Positions 9,814-21,514 of a DNA stretch of 64,000 nt are shown in pieces. Location: NCBI RefSeq assembly GCF_023065955.2, contig NW_026622986.1, positions 18,005,848 through 18,069,847 on the forward strand, given 5' to 3'. The DNA comes from Ursus arctos (taxonomy: Eukaryota; Chordata; Mammalia; Carnivora; Ursidae). Position numbers and translations under genes: made by a program. Each line of letters starts with the position of its first letter. Within the stretch, counting starts at the first letter, position 1. The notes under the pieces were generated by a model. That model saw nothing but the letters and a program-made list of their open reading frames with translations, was not told the DNA's origin and searched no databases.

Positions 9814-12800
9814 AGTAAAAGAGGTGTTACCGTAATTAAGCATCTTTTTCCATTTTTAATGGTTCTCAGCTTTTGAATTTTTCCAAAATGGGGCTTTTAT
9901 AAAAAACCTGATAGTTCTTCTTCTTCTTCTTTTTTTTTTCCTTGGCTGGGGGTAATCATATAAAAAGTATAAAAAGTATAAAAAATACACATATAAGGCG
10001 AAGCATATTGAGAAATCTTATATTACCTAATTTTGTGTATGTCAGATTTCATACTTTAAACCAGATATTTGTTGAAATGACGCATTACGTCTAATTTCGG
10101 AAATAAACATTTACGTATGAAGCTACTTTGGATTTGAAAGCTGTGTCTTAAGTAATATATTTTTCTTGAAAAAGAAAATCGAGAGTAACAGAAGTTCAAA
10201 ACCTATTAGGAACTGAAAAGTGTTAAATCTGTACTACTTAAAGCTGGATAAATAGCTCGTCTTCAGTTTTGTAATTCATGGCTGTAATTATGTTTCTTTT
10301 AAAGTTTTATATGATGTTTGTCAAAATGTAATTTTTTTTCAGAAAAAAAATCAGTTCAATGTTAGGTAGCCAAGAGGACAGATGAATGAAAATCAACAAC
10401 TGTGTACACGATATAAAAGTATGTGCAAATATGCGCGATTCATGCCACTTTTCATGAGAAGTGTATCTTGTGTGTCCCTCATCACTGAACTTTGTGTATC
10501 CTGATGTTATCAATGACGTAGCTTTAATTTCCAGGAAATGTTTAATTAGGGGATGCTTTACAGTCACTGACATTTGGCCATCATCATTGTCCATGACAAT
10601 CTGGAGGTAGAATTGTAGTTTGTAATTTGAGAAAGAATTTTATTTGTGAAAAGTTCAAAACTGGAATGGTGTGATGTTTAAACAACTTATTTAGGGAGTC
10701 AGAGGAGGAAGAGTATAAACACTTCGTTTTGCCATATTCCCTAAGGTTTATTCATTGTTTGCTCTTGAAATGGACATTTTATTTTAGTAAGGGCTTTTTT
10801 TTTCCTTTGAAGAGAGAAGGTTGAATTTGAAGGATTCACGTCTTTTGTCCCCTCATTTTTTCTCCTCCATCCGACAACCCACCAATCATGCATTACTCCC
10901 CTCATCTTTTTTCCTATTCATTCTTTTTTTTAAATTAAAAGAGCTATTTTTGCTTTTCAAAATGAGAGTTAGAGATATATGCCACCGCAGTTACACAGAG
11001 TAACGTTTCTTTCTTTGGATTATTTTTTTGGAGAACTTAAAAAAAACAAAAATAATTCTGCACAAAAAAAGTTACATCATAAATCGTAAACTATCACAGA
11101 AATTTATTTCAAAAAGAGCTAAACATTTCTACTTAAGACATCCACGGCACAGCTAACATAAGGATTGCAGTTAATTCAAAGGTAAGCCCTTTAATTTATA
11201 TTCAAATTAAGTCAGTATTCATATTTAATAAGAAGAACTGATCATTTCACCAACCTTTATCATTAGCAGGAATATACATTTTATTCAATACCAGAAGCTG
11301 TTTGCAGATCCATTCTTAATTATGCAAAAAACCCTTATAACACAGGTACGTATAAATCTGTATGTATCGTATACATAGAAATATATACAAAATACCGTTT
11401 GGATTAAGTCTATAATTTAGACAACACAGGTTCTTAAAAGCATAAAATTTAGATAACATCTTAAATTTTTTTTTTTTTTTTTTGGCAATTGTCTTATGTT
11501 AGTACACATAGCAGGCTTCCAAGTGGTTCTTTTAGCCATGATGAGGTGTATTCATATTTGGATAGCAGTAAAGAATATAGATTTCATAATATTACCATTA
11601 GGGATTTACTCTTGAAGAAAGGAAACTGTTAAATATTCTGAGGTTTAGTGAATTTACTATTCATTTATAAGGCTGCAACTTCATGAACTTTTTCCGTGAC
11701 CTCACAGGGTTTTCCAAATTACTCAAGGATTTTTTTTTTTTTTTCTATAAGAAACTTGGATTAATCTGAAGGGTGGTGGTACTTTGGTTTAGTCCAATTT
11801 TCCACATTACTTTCAGATAAACCCAAATACTGAAACATATGGGCCAAATCCAGACAGATATTTTTGACAGTGGCCTGGACTGTGTCTGTTTTGAGAGGAA
11901 AGGGGGTGAGAAAATGTCCAGACTGGTCTCCAGAACTTTCCTTCTGGAGGGGCTGGGATGAATAGCTCATTCCGAAAATGATAAGGCCTACGACATTGGA
12001 GCTATAAGCTTAACATGGGTTGATGTAGGTGGGTTAAGGAAGTTAGGGTCTTTGCAATCTTTATTTTTCCGTTTGCTTCATTTTCTTATTTGTTTTGACT
12101 TTCGCTTACTTGTTTTGCTTGTGTTATCTTTGAATATCATATGACTCTTTCTGAGCTGCCTTTAATCCCTTTTGGACTGAAGAAAGTAAAAGACATAAAA
12201 CTGTGAATTCAATGACACCGCCTAGGTGTTTTGGGTAATGTGTTGTAGATGAATGGGCATTTTTGATCGCTTGTCTGTGTGAGTGTTTTGAGATGTTCTT
12301 GCCACTCTCATACTCATTTGTGCAGGATTTGAAATCATTTGGAAATACCCACTCAGTCTGCATCTGCTCCTGAGATGTGGGATAGAACACAACCACAAAT
12401 TTGAAATTGTGTGTAATGAAAGGGGTGAGCGTGGGTTTAGCCTTGACTTCTTTCTTTTGGGGTCTTTAATGACAGCATATTGAATCTGGGAGATTTATTA
12501 AATGCTGCAATTTAAAATTCTTCTGTTATATTACTCAGTATAGCTGCAGAAAGAATAAGAAAAGAGGCAGGGGTTTAGAATTTACTAAATGGTTGGAAAG
12601 AAACAGAACTAGTTTCTAAAAAAAAATTTTTTTTCCCCCACACAATTCCAGAAAATGTCTAATTGTGTCCTCTCACACCCTGCCAAATTCTGGGGCAGAA
12701 ATTCAGAAATGGCAGAAATGACCAAGCATAGCTTCACCTCTTCTTTGCTTATTGATATTTTAGGGAAATGTTCTTAAAGGACAATGTACAGACATGTATT

Positions 12801-13183
12801 GAAGGAGACTATGCCTTTGGACATTTTCAAAAACCCTCTTTCCTGTTGTTGTCATTGCTCTAGCTTGTGTGGGTAATTGTAAGGCTGTTTCTAATTCAGG
12901 TGGTTACCACCTTCAAGTTTGTAAGCAGTGCATTCAGGGTACCTGCAGCCGGAGAGCAGGGCAGAATCATTGCCAACATCTAAGGGACTCAGTCCAGCCT
13001 TGAGAAGATTATTGATGTGTTTCATTCTGCCTGTTTACACACTAACTTAAGCTGCACTTTTAATTAGCTGAGACAGTCTATAGATAAATGGTGAAATAAG
13101 ATGGTAAAGTCCAACCCCAAGAGACTTTTACAAGCTCTGTGCTGTAGATAAAATCTAGATGTTTATTTTCTAATTTATTTTAG

Positions 13184-13260
13184 GTAATGGAGAAATATAT
13201 GGAGGGGGAAATAAAAAACCCAGATGACAAAATCCTGTATTTTACAGACTGACCAAAATA
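13184..13260 (+). other. NEBL: Possible alternative or cryptic NEBL exon with in-frame stop
   Basis: A 77-bp stretch bounded by a plausible acceptor (TAATTTATTTTAG, AG at 13182-13183) and a strong donor (ATA|GTAAGTAT at 13261). If spliced after the LASP2 exon at 9489 in phase 0, it would add 22 residues, beginning VMEKYMEG and ending KILYFTD, before TGA at 13250-13252. The stop lies 8 nt before the donor, so inclusion would truncate LASP2 before its last repeat and SH3 domain, or trigger nonsense-mediated decay if further exons follow. A (TG)18 tract begins 61 nt downstream of the donor. I do not recognise this as an established exon. It may be a chance pseudoexon. Confidence 0.35.
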
Positions 13261-13319
13261 GTAAGTATACCATTATGTGATTTGTCAAGATTTGTGTCTG
13301 TCCTTGACTCACAGAGGAA

Positions 13320-13320
<1 letters not shown>

Positions 13321-13357
<37 letters not shown>
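13321..13357. repeat. (TG)18 microsatellite
   Basis: An uninterrupted 37-nt TG tract followed by TATGCATGCA. Transcribed as UG repeats in the NEBL pre-mRNA, just downstream of the possible exon at 13184-13260. Confidence 0.98.
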
Positions 13358-13360
<3 letters not shown>

Positions 13361-13444
13361 CATGCAGTGGGCCTGTATGTGTTGGCTTCAGTGGGAATCT
13401 TTAGAATACCTTTCTTTCTTTATTTTTTATTATTTTTTAACAGC

Positions 13445-13646
13445 TTTTTTTTTTTTTTTTTTAGATTTTATTTATTTATTTGACAGAGAGAGACAGAGAG
13501 AGAGGGAACACAGCAAGGGAAATGGGAGAGGGAGAAGCAGGCTTCCCACCGAGCAGGGAGCCTGATGTGGGGCTCGATCCCAGGACCCTGGGATCAGGCC
13601 CTGAGCCAAAGGCAGACGCTTAATGGCTGAGCCACCCAAGCACCCC
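13445..13646 (-). mobile_element. SINEC (tRNA-Lys SINE), antisense, with an 18-T tail complement
   Basis: Starts with an 18-T run, then AGATTTTATTTATTTATTTG, the purine-rich segment, GGGGCTCGATCCCAGGACCC and GCTGAGCCACCCAAGCACCCC. The T-run followed by AG gives a ready-made cryptic splice acceptor on the NEBL sense strand. Confidence 0.95.
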
Positions 13647-14670
13647 AGAACCTCCTTTCTTTAGATCACTGGCCCACAGACAACACAGACAATAGTATTT
13701 ACACCTGATCTATATTCTTTCTCTTACTCTGTCAGTGTCTATAATTTTGGTTATCTTTCCTATTTCCCAAATACCCTTTTTTCACTACCATTTTCAATTT
13801 AGCGTATACATTCATAAGACGCTTAACTTGCTTCACAAGAAAATCTAAGATAGAAGCCTTTTTAAAAAAACATTATAGAGAAAAGAATCTCTCTGTAATT
13901 TGATATTGAAATGTAATTACTTTTTGTTTTTTTGATACAGCTACATAATTTTTCATTGACTCCTTAGAATGTAAAATAAATTATGTGTCCATTAATAAGC
14001 TCACATGGATACTGATGATTCAGTTCCTTGAGATTTTTGTGAGTTAGCTTCAAAAATATTAGATTATTGGAGGTAAACATGGCCTAATAATTGAATAGCA
14101 GTGTCTATGGGCTATTAAAAGATTTGATTCAAAGTTAGGTTGAGTGTAAAGGTGAATATGAGGGTAGGGATGATTATCTAGGGATCTGGTCTCTGTTTGT
14201 AATTTAAATAAATCATTTTGACAGAGACTGACTGTGGCCATGTTCAGGCTGCTGACGGTGTGAAATTGAGTTGTATGGTGGACATAAGACAAGCAGTCAA
14301 GAGAAATCCCCAAAGGCAAAATTTGTTATGTAATTGGGTCAATTCATGCATGAGAAATGCATGCTAATTGTAAACTGGTGGCGAAATTATAGTATATGAG
14401 GCAATTAGGTCTTATATGAACCCAAACAACTGATATGGAAGGATTTCTCGTTCTTTTTACATTCAGCGAACATAAAAAGCTTTCGTTAAAAGGTGAGGGA
14501 GGTAAAAATGAGAAAGACGTTCAGTGTTGACATAGAGTATTTGTTAATTTTGTTCCTTATACAAGAAGCATAACTGTTTTATAAACAATGCGAAATTTAT
14601 ATGAAAGCTTCTGATTTTGAGTAGTCAAGTCTAGCATACCAAGTACTTGGGAAGGAGAATAGTATGGTAT

Positions 14671-14853
14671 TTATTTATTTCTTTTTAGATTTTAGTTTTT
14701 TAAAATTTATTCATGAGAGACAGAGAGAGAAAGAGAGGCAGAGTCAGAGTCCCTGCAGAACAGGGAGCCCGATGTCGGACTCAATCCGAAGACCCTGGGA
14801 TCACAACCTGAGCCAAAGGCAGTTGCTTAACCCACTGAGCCACCCAGGCACCC
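14671..14853 (-). mobile_element. SINEC (tRNA-Lys SINE), antisense, with target-site duplication
   Basis: Flanked by exact 11-bp copies of TAGTATGGTAT at 14660-14670 and 14854-14864. Contains ATTCATGAGAGACAGAGAGA, a tail-region variant also seen in canid SINEs, and GAGCCACCCAGGCACCC. Confidence 0.95.
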
Positions 14854-15119
14854 TAGTATGGTATCTTTGATATGACTCACGACAGGGTTGATTAACGTAG
14901 GTGAAATAACAGATAGTTATTAGGTCAGTGGTTTAGATTTAAGCCCTTGAAGGCTAGCATTTTCACAGAGTGTGAATTTATATGTCACTTTAATCGACTG
15001 TACCTTATCTCCAACTTAACTACTAACTCCGGTGTTTTCCTGAGTCATAGTGGGTTGGTAGCATTATCTTTAAGGCAAAGATCAAATATGTCAAAGAAAG
15101 TGATAGGACAATAACACGT

Positions 15120-15310
15120 ATTTTCTTATAATACCTAACACATGTATGAATGCTTATTTGTTTCAAAACACTTTGACATACCCAGTCTAATTAGATCCTC
15201 TGAACAACCTCTCCTCAGGGAAAGTATAAGGAATACTTAGACTTTCATGAGAACAACGTACGGAAAATCACCCCTTGGTCCTTTCTCAGGTCCAAATCCG
15301 TGGTTCCCCT
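15120..15310 (+). repeat. MIR-like fragment
   Basis: 'cacatgtatgaatgcttatt' followed by 'aaacactttgacatacccag' and 'tctaattagatcctctgaac' follows the order of the 5' half of MIR. The sequence is diverged, so support is weak. Confidence 0.45.
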
Positions 15311-15689
15311 GACACCTGGTTCTGCTTTATTTTTCCACCTAGGGCAGAACTTCAAAGGTTGATCTCTTCTTTTTATCCTCCGATTTGTAGCCACAGTCGC
15401 TTAGAGAAACAAATACGGCCCAGACCAGTAATTTCTTGTGCCTGGCAAGTATAAGAGTTGGGGCTGTATAATGGCATTGTCTCAAGGGGAGGTGGGAAGG
15501 GCCCCCCTAATAAAAGAATTAACACACATGACTTTTTTTTTTTTCTTGGAAACAGAGATTAAGGATCCAGCACCTCATTTCTGAAGATTCCTGTTTGTGA
15601 AATCCCTTTCCCCCATGACCTTCTTTTCACTTTCCCTGTGTTTAGGCCCTTTCTCCTGCCTGAGTAGGACCTCCTGAAGGGCCTTCTCT

Positions 15690-16240
15690 CCTTCCAGGCT
15701 CCTTCTGCTGCTTTTCCATTGTATCTTAAACACTGTCACCAGATGAGTCTTTCTAAAATATCTCTTTCATCAAGACCCTAATTATGATTCACTAGGAACT
15801 TCCCTCGGAGTACCACTCTGCATAGGACCAAGTCTCATCTCCAAAGCTCCTTCATTCTGACTCTAAGGACCCTTCATGATCTGCTCCTGAATTATTTTTC
15901 ACCTAATGTTTGGCTGTCCGTCAACACTGTTCCTCTATTTCTTTTACGCCTGACCAGCTTACTCTGTTCTGGGCTTTTACATGAGTCAGTCGTCTTGTTT
16001 GGAACAATTTCCCAGTGTCTGTAAATGACCCTGGGCCCACACTCAGACCCCAGCTACAGAGATCTTTCTCATCCCTGAACCACGGGAGTTCTTTTTCAAT
16101 GGCACCCTTAGCTGTCCTGCTCATTTCACACGTCACGTTCCACAGTTCGGTTTTCACGGGCATTTCACTTGCAATGTGTTTTGCCTCTTTAGCTTCATGA
16201 AGATGAAGATCATCCACATCTTTTTCAATTTATTTTTTGC
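15690..16240 (+). mobile_element. L2-like LINE fragment
   Basis: A pyrimidine-rich series with 'cttcatgatctgctcctgaa', 'gaccagcttactctgttctg' and 'ttggaacaatttcccagtgt' follows the usual L2 3' ORF2 order. It lies next to a second L2 piece at 16415-16802. Open frames here are shadows. Confidence 0.6.
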
Positions 16241-16414
16241 ATCCCTACGAATGCATATCATGACGCTTTGTACTTTCCCTTTCTTGTCACATCCTGAATT
16301 TAGGCCTCTCTGTCCCTTGCGTGGGTTATGGGAATGTCTTTAGACTGTTCTTGCCTGCCACAGTATTGCCTCTTTTCCCTCCTGAGCTGTTCATGTGGTT
16401 TCTTGCAAGTTCCT

Positions 16415-16802
16415 AAAATGCACGTAGGATCATGTCACTCCCTTCCTTAAAATCTGTCAATGGCTCCTTATTGCTTTGGGGACAAAATGTGAAACGTTTA
16501 GCATGGGAAATGAGACTGTCCCTGGTTTATTACCAGCTGAGATCTCCAGCCTGGGTGTTCCTCTTGGACCCTGGGCCCTGTGCCCTTCATGCTTCCACCT
16601 GGAAGGCTGTTGGTACCCTTTCCCCATCCATCCTATGCCCAGATGCTGCCTCCTCTCCCTGGCCTTGCTCTTCCTCTTGCTGCCCTGGGAGTCTGTGTTA
16701 TGAGCTATCTTCCTGCTAGACTGAACTCTATGAAGATTCAGGCTGTCTTTTTCTCTGTAGCCCCAGCGCCTGCCCCAGAGCAAAATCTGATCAATGGATG
16801 AA
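16415..16802 (+). mobile_element. L2 LINE 3' fragment
   Basis: 'gatcatgtcactcccttcct', 'aaatctgtcaatggctcctt', 'tgctgccctgggagtctgtg' and 'agactgaactctatgaagat' are the classic L2 motifs in the right order. The open frames at 16432-16879 arise from this element. Confidence 0.85.
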
Positions 16803-17151
16803 TTAACTTCTTGGGCCAACATATCTTCTTCCCTGGGCTTTTCACTGTGCCCAAGGCTGCCAGCTCTGGGATGTTCCAATAAACTCTTCCAATAGACACA
16901 CCCATTTTGATACCTGCTAGCCTTGTGTGTGTTTCATCGTATAATGGAGATTATTACAAGGAGTTCTAATATTTCTAGAATTATTTTAATCAAAACATCT
17001 CTTTTGGATCTGCATAGTACACATTGATTTTCTTCCCTAAAATTCCCAGTTCTTTCCTTCATTCCATCATTCTGTAGCACAGTGCAGTTGCCTAACAAAT
17101 ACTTGTTCAGTAAATGACTGAATTCTTTTAAAAAGGTATTATTTCCTCAAG

Positions 17152-17225
17152 TTTTTTTCTTTTTCTTTTTCTTTTTCTTTTTCTTTTTCTTTTTCTTTTT
17201 CTTTTTCTTTTTCTTTTTCTTTTTC
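17152..17225. repeat. (CTTTTT)n hexanucleotide microsatellite
   Basis: About 12 near-perfect CTTTTT units on the + strand, an uninterrupted pyrimidine strand of about 74 nt followed by CAGGAGAG. Confidence 0.97.
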
Positions 17226-17392
17226 AGGAGAGTCTGCCTTACCATCCACTTCTCAGTCTAGGCAAATACAATATTTCCTAGGATATACACCACAGTCAGG
17301 TAGGGAACGAGCACATCCTTTCAACACAAAATTGCTAATGCCTAGAATAGTGCTTGACAGAGAGCAGGTGCTAAATAAACATATCTTGTGTA

Positions 17393-17595
17393 GGGACACC
17401 TGGGTGGCTCAGTCGGTTGAATATCTGACTCCTAATTTCGGTTCAGGTCATGATCTCAGGTTCGTGAGACTGAGGCCCCTGTCCAGCTCTGCACTGGGCG
17501 TGGAGCCTGCTTACAATTCTCTCCCTCTCTCTTTGCCCCTCCCCCTGCTTTTTGCACTCTCATTTCCTTTCTAAAATAAATAAATCTTTAAAAAA
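17393..17595 (+). mobile_element. SINEC (tRNA-Lys SINE), sense
   Basis: Starts GGGACACCTGGGTGGCTCAG with tRNA-like A/B box sequence and ends TAAATAAATCTTTAAAAAA. Diverged (GTTGAATATCTGACTCC), suggesting an older copy. No convincing target duplication. Confidence 0.93.
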
Positions 17596-17965
17596 TGTAT
17601 GTTGAGCACGTGAATGAAGCAGTAGCATTTAAGATATTGGCTAATTTGCACACTCTTTCTCTTGAAGCCTCTGTTTGCAGGGCGGTTCTTAGCTTTTAAA
17701 GTTGCTTCGAATTTGTCATTTGTTTTGTGTCACTTCATAAACACCTGTTCTTCACTTTTCCCACTTTTACGTAAATATTCAGTGATTTCTGTAGTTTCAT
17801 CAAAAGTTTATGGCAGTATTCTCTCAATAAAGCAGGAATATTGGCTTTCTAATGTGACATGTGACAATTTCACTGTATTAGAAATCCAAGGACTGCCCCT
17901 GTTTCAAAATGTCGTAGTTGGGGAATTCTTTTGGTGTCGAAGTACCTGAAAAATATGGGGCTTGC

Positions 17966-18345
17966 GTTAGTCTGCTCAGGTCGCCATAACAAAATACTAC
18001 AGGCTGTGGGACTTCAACCACAGAAATTTATTTTCTCACAGTTCCAGAGGCTGTGATCTAAGCTCAAGATCCAGGAGGGTTGATTTCTGGTGACAGCTCT
18101 CTTCTTGGCTTGCAGAGCGCTTTCTTGCTATGTCCTCCAAGTATGTGCATGAGAGAAAGAGATCTCTGGTGTCTCTTCCTCTTCTTGTAAGGACCCCAGT
18201 TGAATTGGATCAGGGCCCCAGGCTTTCACCTTGTTTAGCCTTAATTACCTTCTTATGGGCTCCATCTCCAAATACAGTCACACTGGGACTTAGGGCTTCA
18301 AGACATGCGTTTTGGGGGGACACAATTCAGTCCAGAACAGGACTT
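17966..18345 (-). mobile_element. MaLR-type LTR (MST/MLT1-like), antisense
   Basis: Begins 'gttagtctgctcaggtcgcc', continues 'cagaaatttattttctcaca' and 'gcagagcgctttcttgct', and ends 'gacacaattcagtccagaac'. These are the complement landmarks of MaLR LTRs. A solo LTR, with no internal region seen. Confidence 0.85.
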
Positions 18346-18887
18346 AAATGAGAAATGATCTGCATACTTCATAGGTAACTTTGAGATAATTAAGTAACAA
18401 ACATCTTGTAATCGTAAGCTACTATCATCAGCCAGTTTTTTTAGTGGAGATAGATTACACCACCTGTTGCCATTCCAGGAAAACTGCTATATCCAGTTTT
18501 TAGATTTTTTCCTATTTTCAAACTGAACAATTTTAACAACAGCAACAGCAACAAAAATGTTCCTTCAAGGTCCTATTTCTAGTCCTTAATTGGCCCTTGT
18601 GAGCCTCTTTTTATTTGTGGTCTCGAGCCATGGTCATTTATAGAAACAAAGATAGTGTACGGTAGTAATTATGTTTTTAAGTTTTCCAGGTCTCGGTGGA
18701 ATTATGGAGCTCGGAATATAGGTTTCACATGTCCTGTGCTGGCATTTTGGCCTGGCCAGACATGAGGGAAAAGGAGGGCAGAGGTGTGACAATAGAAAAG
18801 AAATATTCCTACGCCACTGGGAAAGTCAAATAAAGATGAGCTTTTTAAAAAATGTTGCCATTTTCAGTGCATTATACAAATTACCAT

Positions 18888-19105
18888 GAGAGACTATGGA
18901 CTCTGGGAAACAAACTGAGGGTTTCAGAGGGGAGGGGGTGGGGGAATGGGATAGGCTGGTGATGGGTATTAAGGAGGGCACGTATTGCATGGTGCACTGG
19001 GTGTTATACGCAAGTAATGAATCATGGAACTTTACATCAAAAACTAGGGATGTACTGTATGGTGACTAACAGTATAATAAAAAAAATATTATTAAAAAAA
19101 AGATT
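18888..19105 (+). mobile_element. L1 3' UTR end with A-rich tail (carnivore L1)
   Basis: 'gagactatggactctgggaa', 'gggtgttatacgcaagtaat' and 'gactaacagtataataaaaa' are characteristic of the carnivore L1 3' end, here severely 5'-truncated to about 200 bp. The A-rich tail with AATAAA continues to about 19125. Confidence 0.88.
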
Positions 19106-20619
19106 AAAAAAAACAAATTAAAAACTTATAAAGTATCTGAATTTTCTTCCAGATTTTATTATACCCTTTGGGGCACACCTACAGTGAGCACATACTGAAT
19201 GTTAAAGAAGAGCTGGCACTCTGACCTGTATATTTGTGGAGTCCCCAAATGTGACTGTCATCAATAATTATGCCACATCATTATAACTTCAGTGGATTTT
19301 TGCAGGTGGGTTTAAAACTGTTGTCTTTCCAATTAATAAGTGTAATGGTCGCATGTCATTTTAACTTATTAAGAGGTCATGAATCAAAGGAGACATTATA
19401 AAGAGACTTAATTAGAACCCATTGGTAACCCAAGCCAAGTTTATACAATGAAAGAAAATTGCACCATTGGAAGTTAGAAGCAAGAATGTCTTTCTTTTTG
19501 AAAGCATATGCAGATATGTCCTCTAATTTGCATTCCATTTCCCTAGAAGAATTATGTCATGAGAATTGCTTTCCTTTATTTTTTGCTCGTTCTTTCTACT
19601 GTAGCTTCCTTTTTCTTTCACCATCATCAGGTCTGTGCTGTAGCCTTTTTTGTCTTCTGTATGAAATGATATGCAATACTGTTTGTAAAAGGATATGTCT
19701 GAATTTCTGTTTGAAGGGTCTGTTGCTTTTGTGCGGGACCCCCAGGCGTGGTTCCAAGGACAAGAAGCAAGAAGTGATGACCATTTTTTTTTGCTTGTTT
19801 GTTTGCTCCTATTTCTGATTGATTTTTCCTCTTGTGGCTGTATTACCTATAACAGTCAACTTTTGATGTGTTCGAATTCATCTTTTGTGTCATGGCATTC
19901 TGAGAACAAGGAAAGTGGCAGAGTTTGTCCGTTTAGGAAACTATGAAATAGAGTTGAGATGTAGAAAAAAGAATTAAAGAAAAATACCTTAGAAAAGTCA
20001 TGCTGTTCTTCTTAACACTTGTTATTTTTGAGAGAGGCAATTGACTTCCCCAAGACAAAGTGATTTAAATATTTACTTTTGTTGTATAATTATAATGAGA
20101 ACGTGGAGGGCAGGCAGCATTTCCTGCTCATGTTTGAATCTTCCAGAACGATGCTTTCACTACAGCTAATAGGATAGAAATGGAAGTGGCCTTCACATGG
20201 GCATGTGTTTGTTCTTTAAACATTTGCTGGGGACCTCACATTGCACCGGGCCCCGTTGATGGCAGAAAAAACGAGAAACCACATTTTGCATGGCATTTAT
20301 GCTCTTGCTCGAGTGCATGAAGTGGCTGGGGAAGGTTTTCACTGGAGCCGGGGAGTCTTCGCACCCTATAAAGGCGAGGACGAGGGAGAAGATGGTGTTG
20401 AGAGGACCAAGGGAAAGAAGGAATATGGTAAGGTTCAGAGCACCTAGCGTCTACTTGTCAGAGTGTGGAGGTAGACACCATTACTGAAATGTAAATTGAG
20501 ACAAGATTGGTGAATGAGTGGTCTTATCTGTTCAAATATGTGTATTTTTGGTATCTACCAAACAAAAAACATCTCTAAAAGAAACCAGTTTTGAAAACAG
20601 TTACTGACTTAACAAAAAT

Positions 20620-20850
20620 TTTCGAGTGTTTACCAGACACTGGGCACTTCGCCAGGAGACGGGGTGGGAGGCGAGGGGGCGGATATCATGAGAAATAAAC
20701 TAGATATGACCCCTGACCTCACGGAGCTTGGTGTTTACCCTCTCATGGGCACGCGGATAATTGCCGCAGAGTAAGATAAATGCTTGATAGAGGGAAACAC
20801 TGTGCTATTATCAGAGGGATAACCAGCCAGCTTTGGGAGGTAGAGGAATG
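20620..20850 (+). repeat. Ancient mammalian repeat, family not assigned
   Basis: 'gtttaccagacactgggcac' followed by 'tgacctcacggagcttggtg' and 'agagggaaacactgtgctat' recalls a widespread old mammalian repeat ('...catggagcttacattcta...'). I cannot assign the family by eye. Confidence 0.4.
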
Positions 20851-21325
20851 GAAACCTTGCCAACGCTACTTTAAAACAGTTTTTGAAGGATTTTACTGAA
20901 TCATTTTTTTGAATAGTGATTCTTGCTGTTTGTTTGTATAATAGGAGCCATCAATTTTGCTTTTAAGTTTGCCTGTCTCCCTTCGTCTGTTTTCTCTATT
21001 CCCCGTTTGCCTGTCAGTGTGGGTGTCAGGTAAATATCATTCAAAATTAATCAATGTATAGAAGAGTATCGATCAGCTTATTAATTTCAGGGTGGTTAAG
21101 AAGATCAATATATAAATATATTTGCATTCATTTAAAAATTCAGACACATGTTCTCTGCCTTCCGGTTTTTAGTACTTAAGATGAAAAGTTTTGAAAGTAA
21201 AACTATGACCATTTTTCTTCTACTCTTTCATACTCCCACCCTCCATAGGGATAGTTTTGAATTAAAAGCTTCTCAGGACTGGGTCCCAAATATTAAGAAA
21301 ACATTTTGCATTTTAAAAATATACA

Positions 21326-21514
21326 GGGAACGCCTGGGTGGCTCAGTTCATTGAGCATCTGCCTTCGGCTCAGGTCATGATCCCGGGGTCCCAGGATCGA
21401 GCCCCACATCGGGCTCCCTGTTTAGCGGGGAGTCTGCTTCTCCCTCTGCTCCTCTCCCTGCTCGTGCTCTCTCTCTCTCTCAAATAAATAAACAAAATCT
21501 TTAAAAAAAATTAG
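21326..21514 (+). mobile_element. SINEC (tRNA-Lys SINE), sense
   Basis: Full-length with CGCCTGGGTGGCTCAGTTCA, GGTCATGATCCCGGGGTCCC, a CT-rich tail region and CAAATAAATAAACAAAATC. Flanked by short copies of AAATATACA at 21317-21325 and 21515-21523. Confidence 0.95.

Noticed and set aside
11761..12396. Two minus-strand frames that might form a retrocopy
   Set aside because: No recognisable parent protein, no poly(A) tail, no target duplication. The resemblance to a death-domain-like 'LGLSES' string is too short to support a claim.
16457..16879. 140-codon open frame on the - strand
   Set aside because: Antisense shadow of an L2 fragment, with composition typical of CT-rich repeat DNA read backwards.
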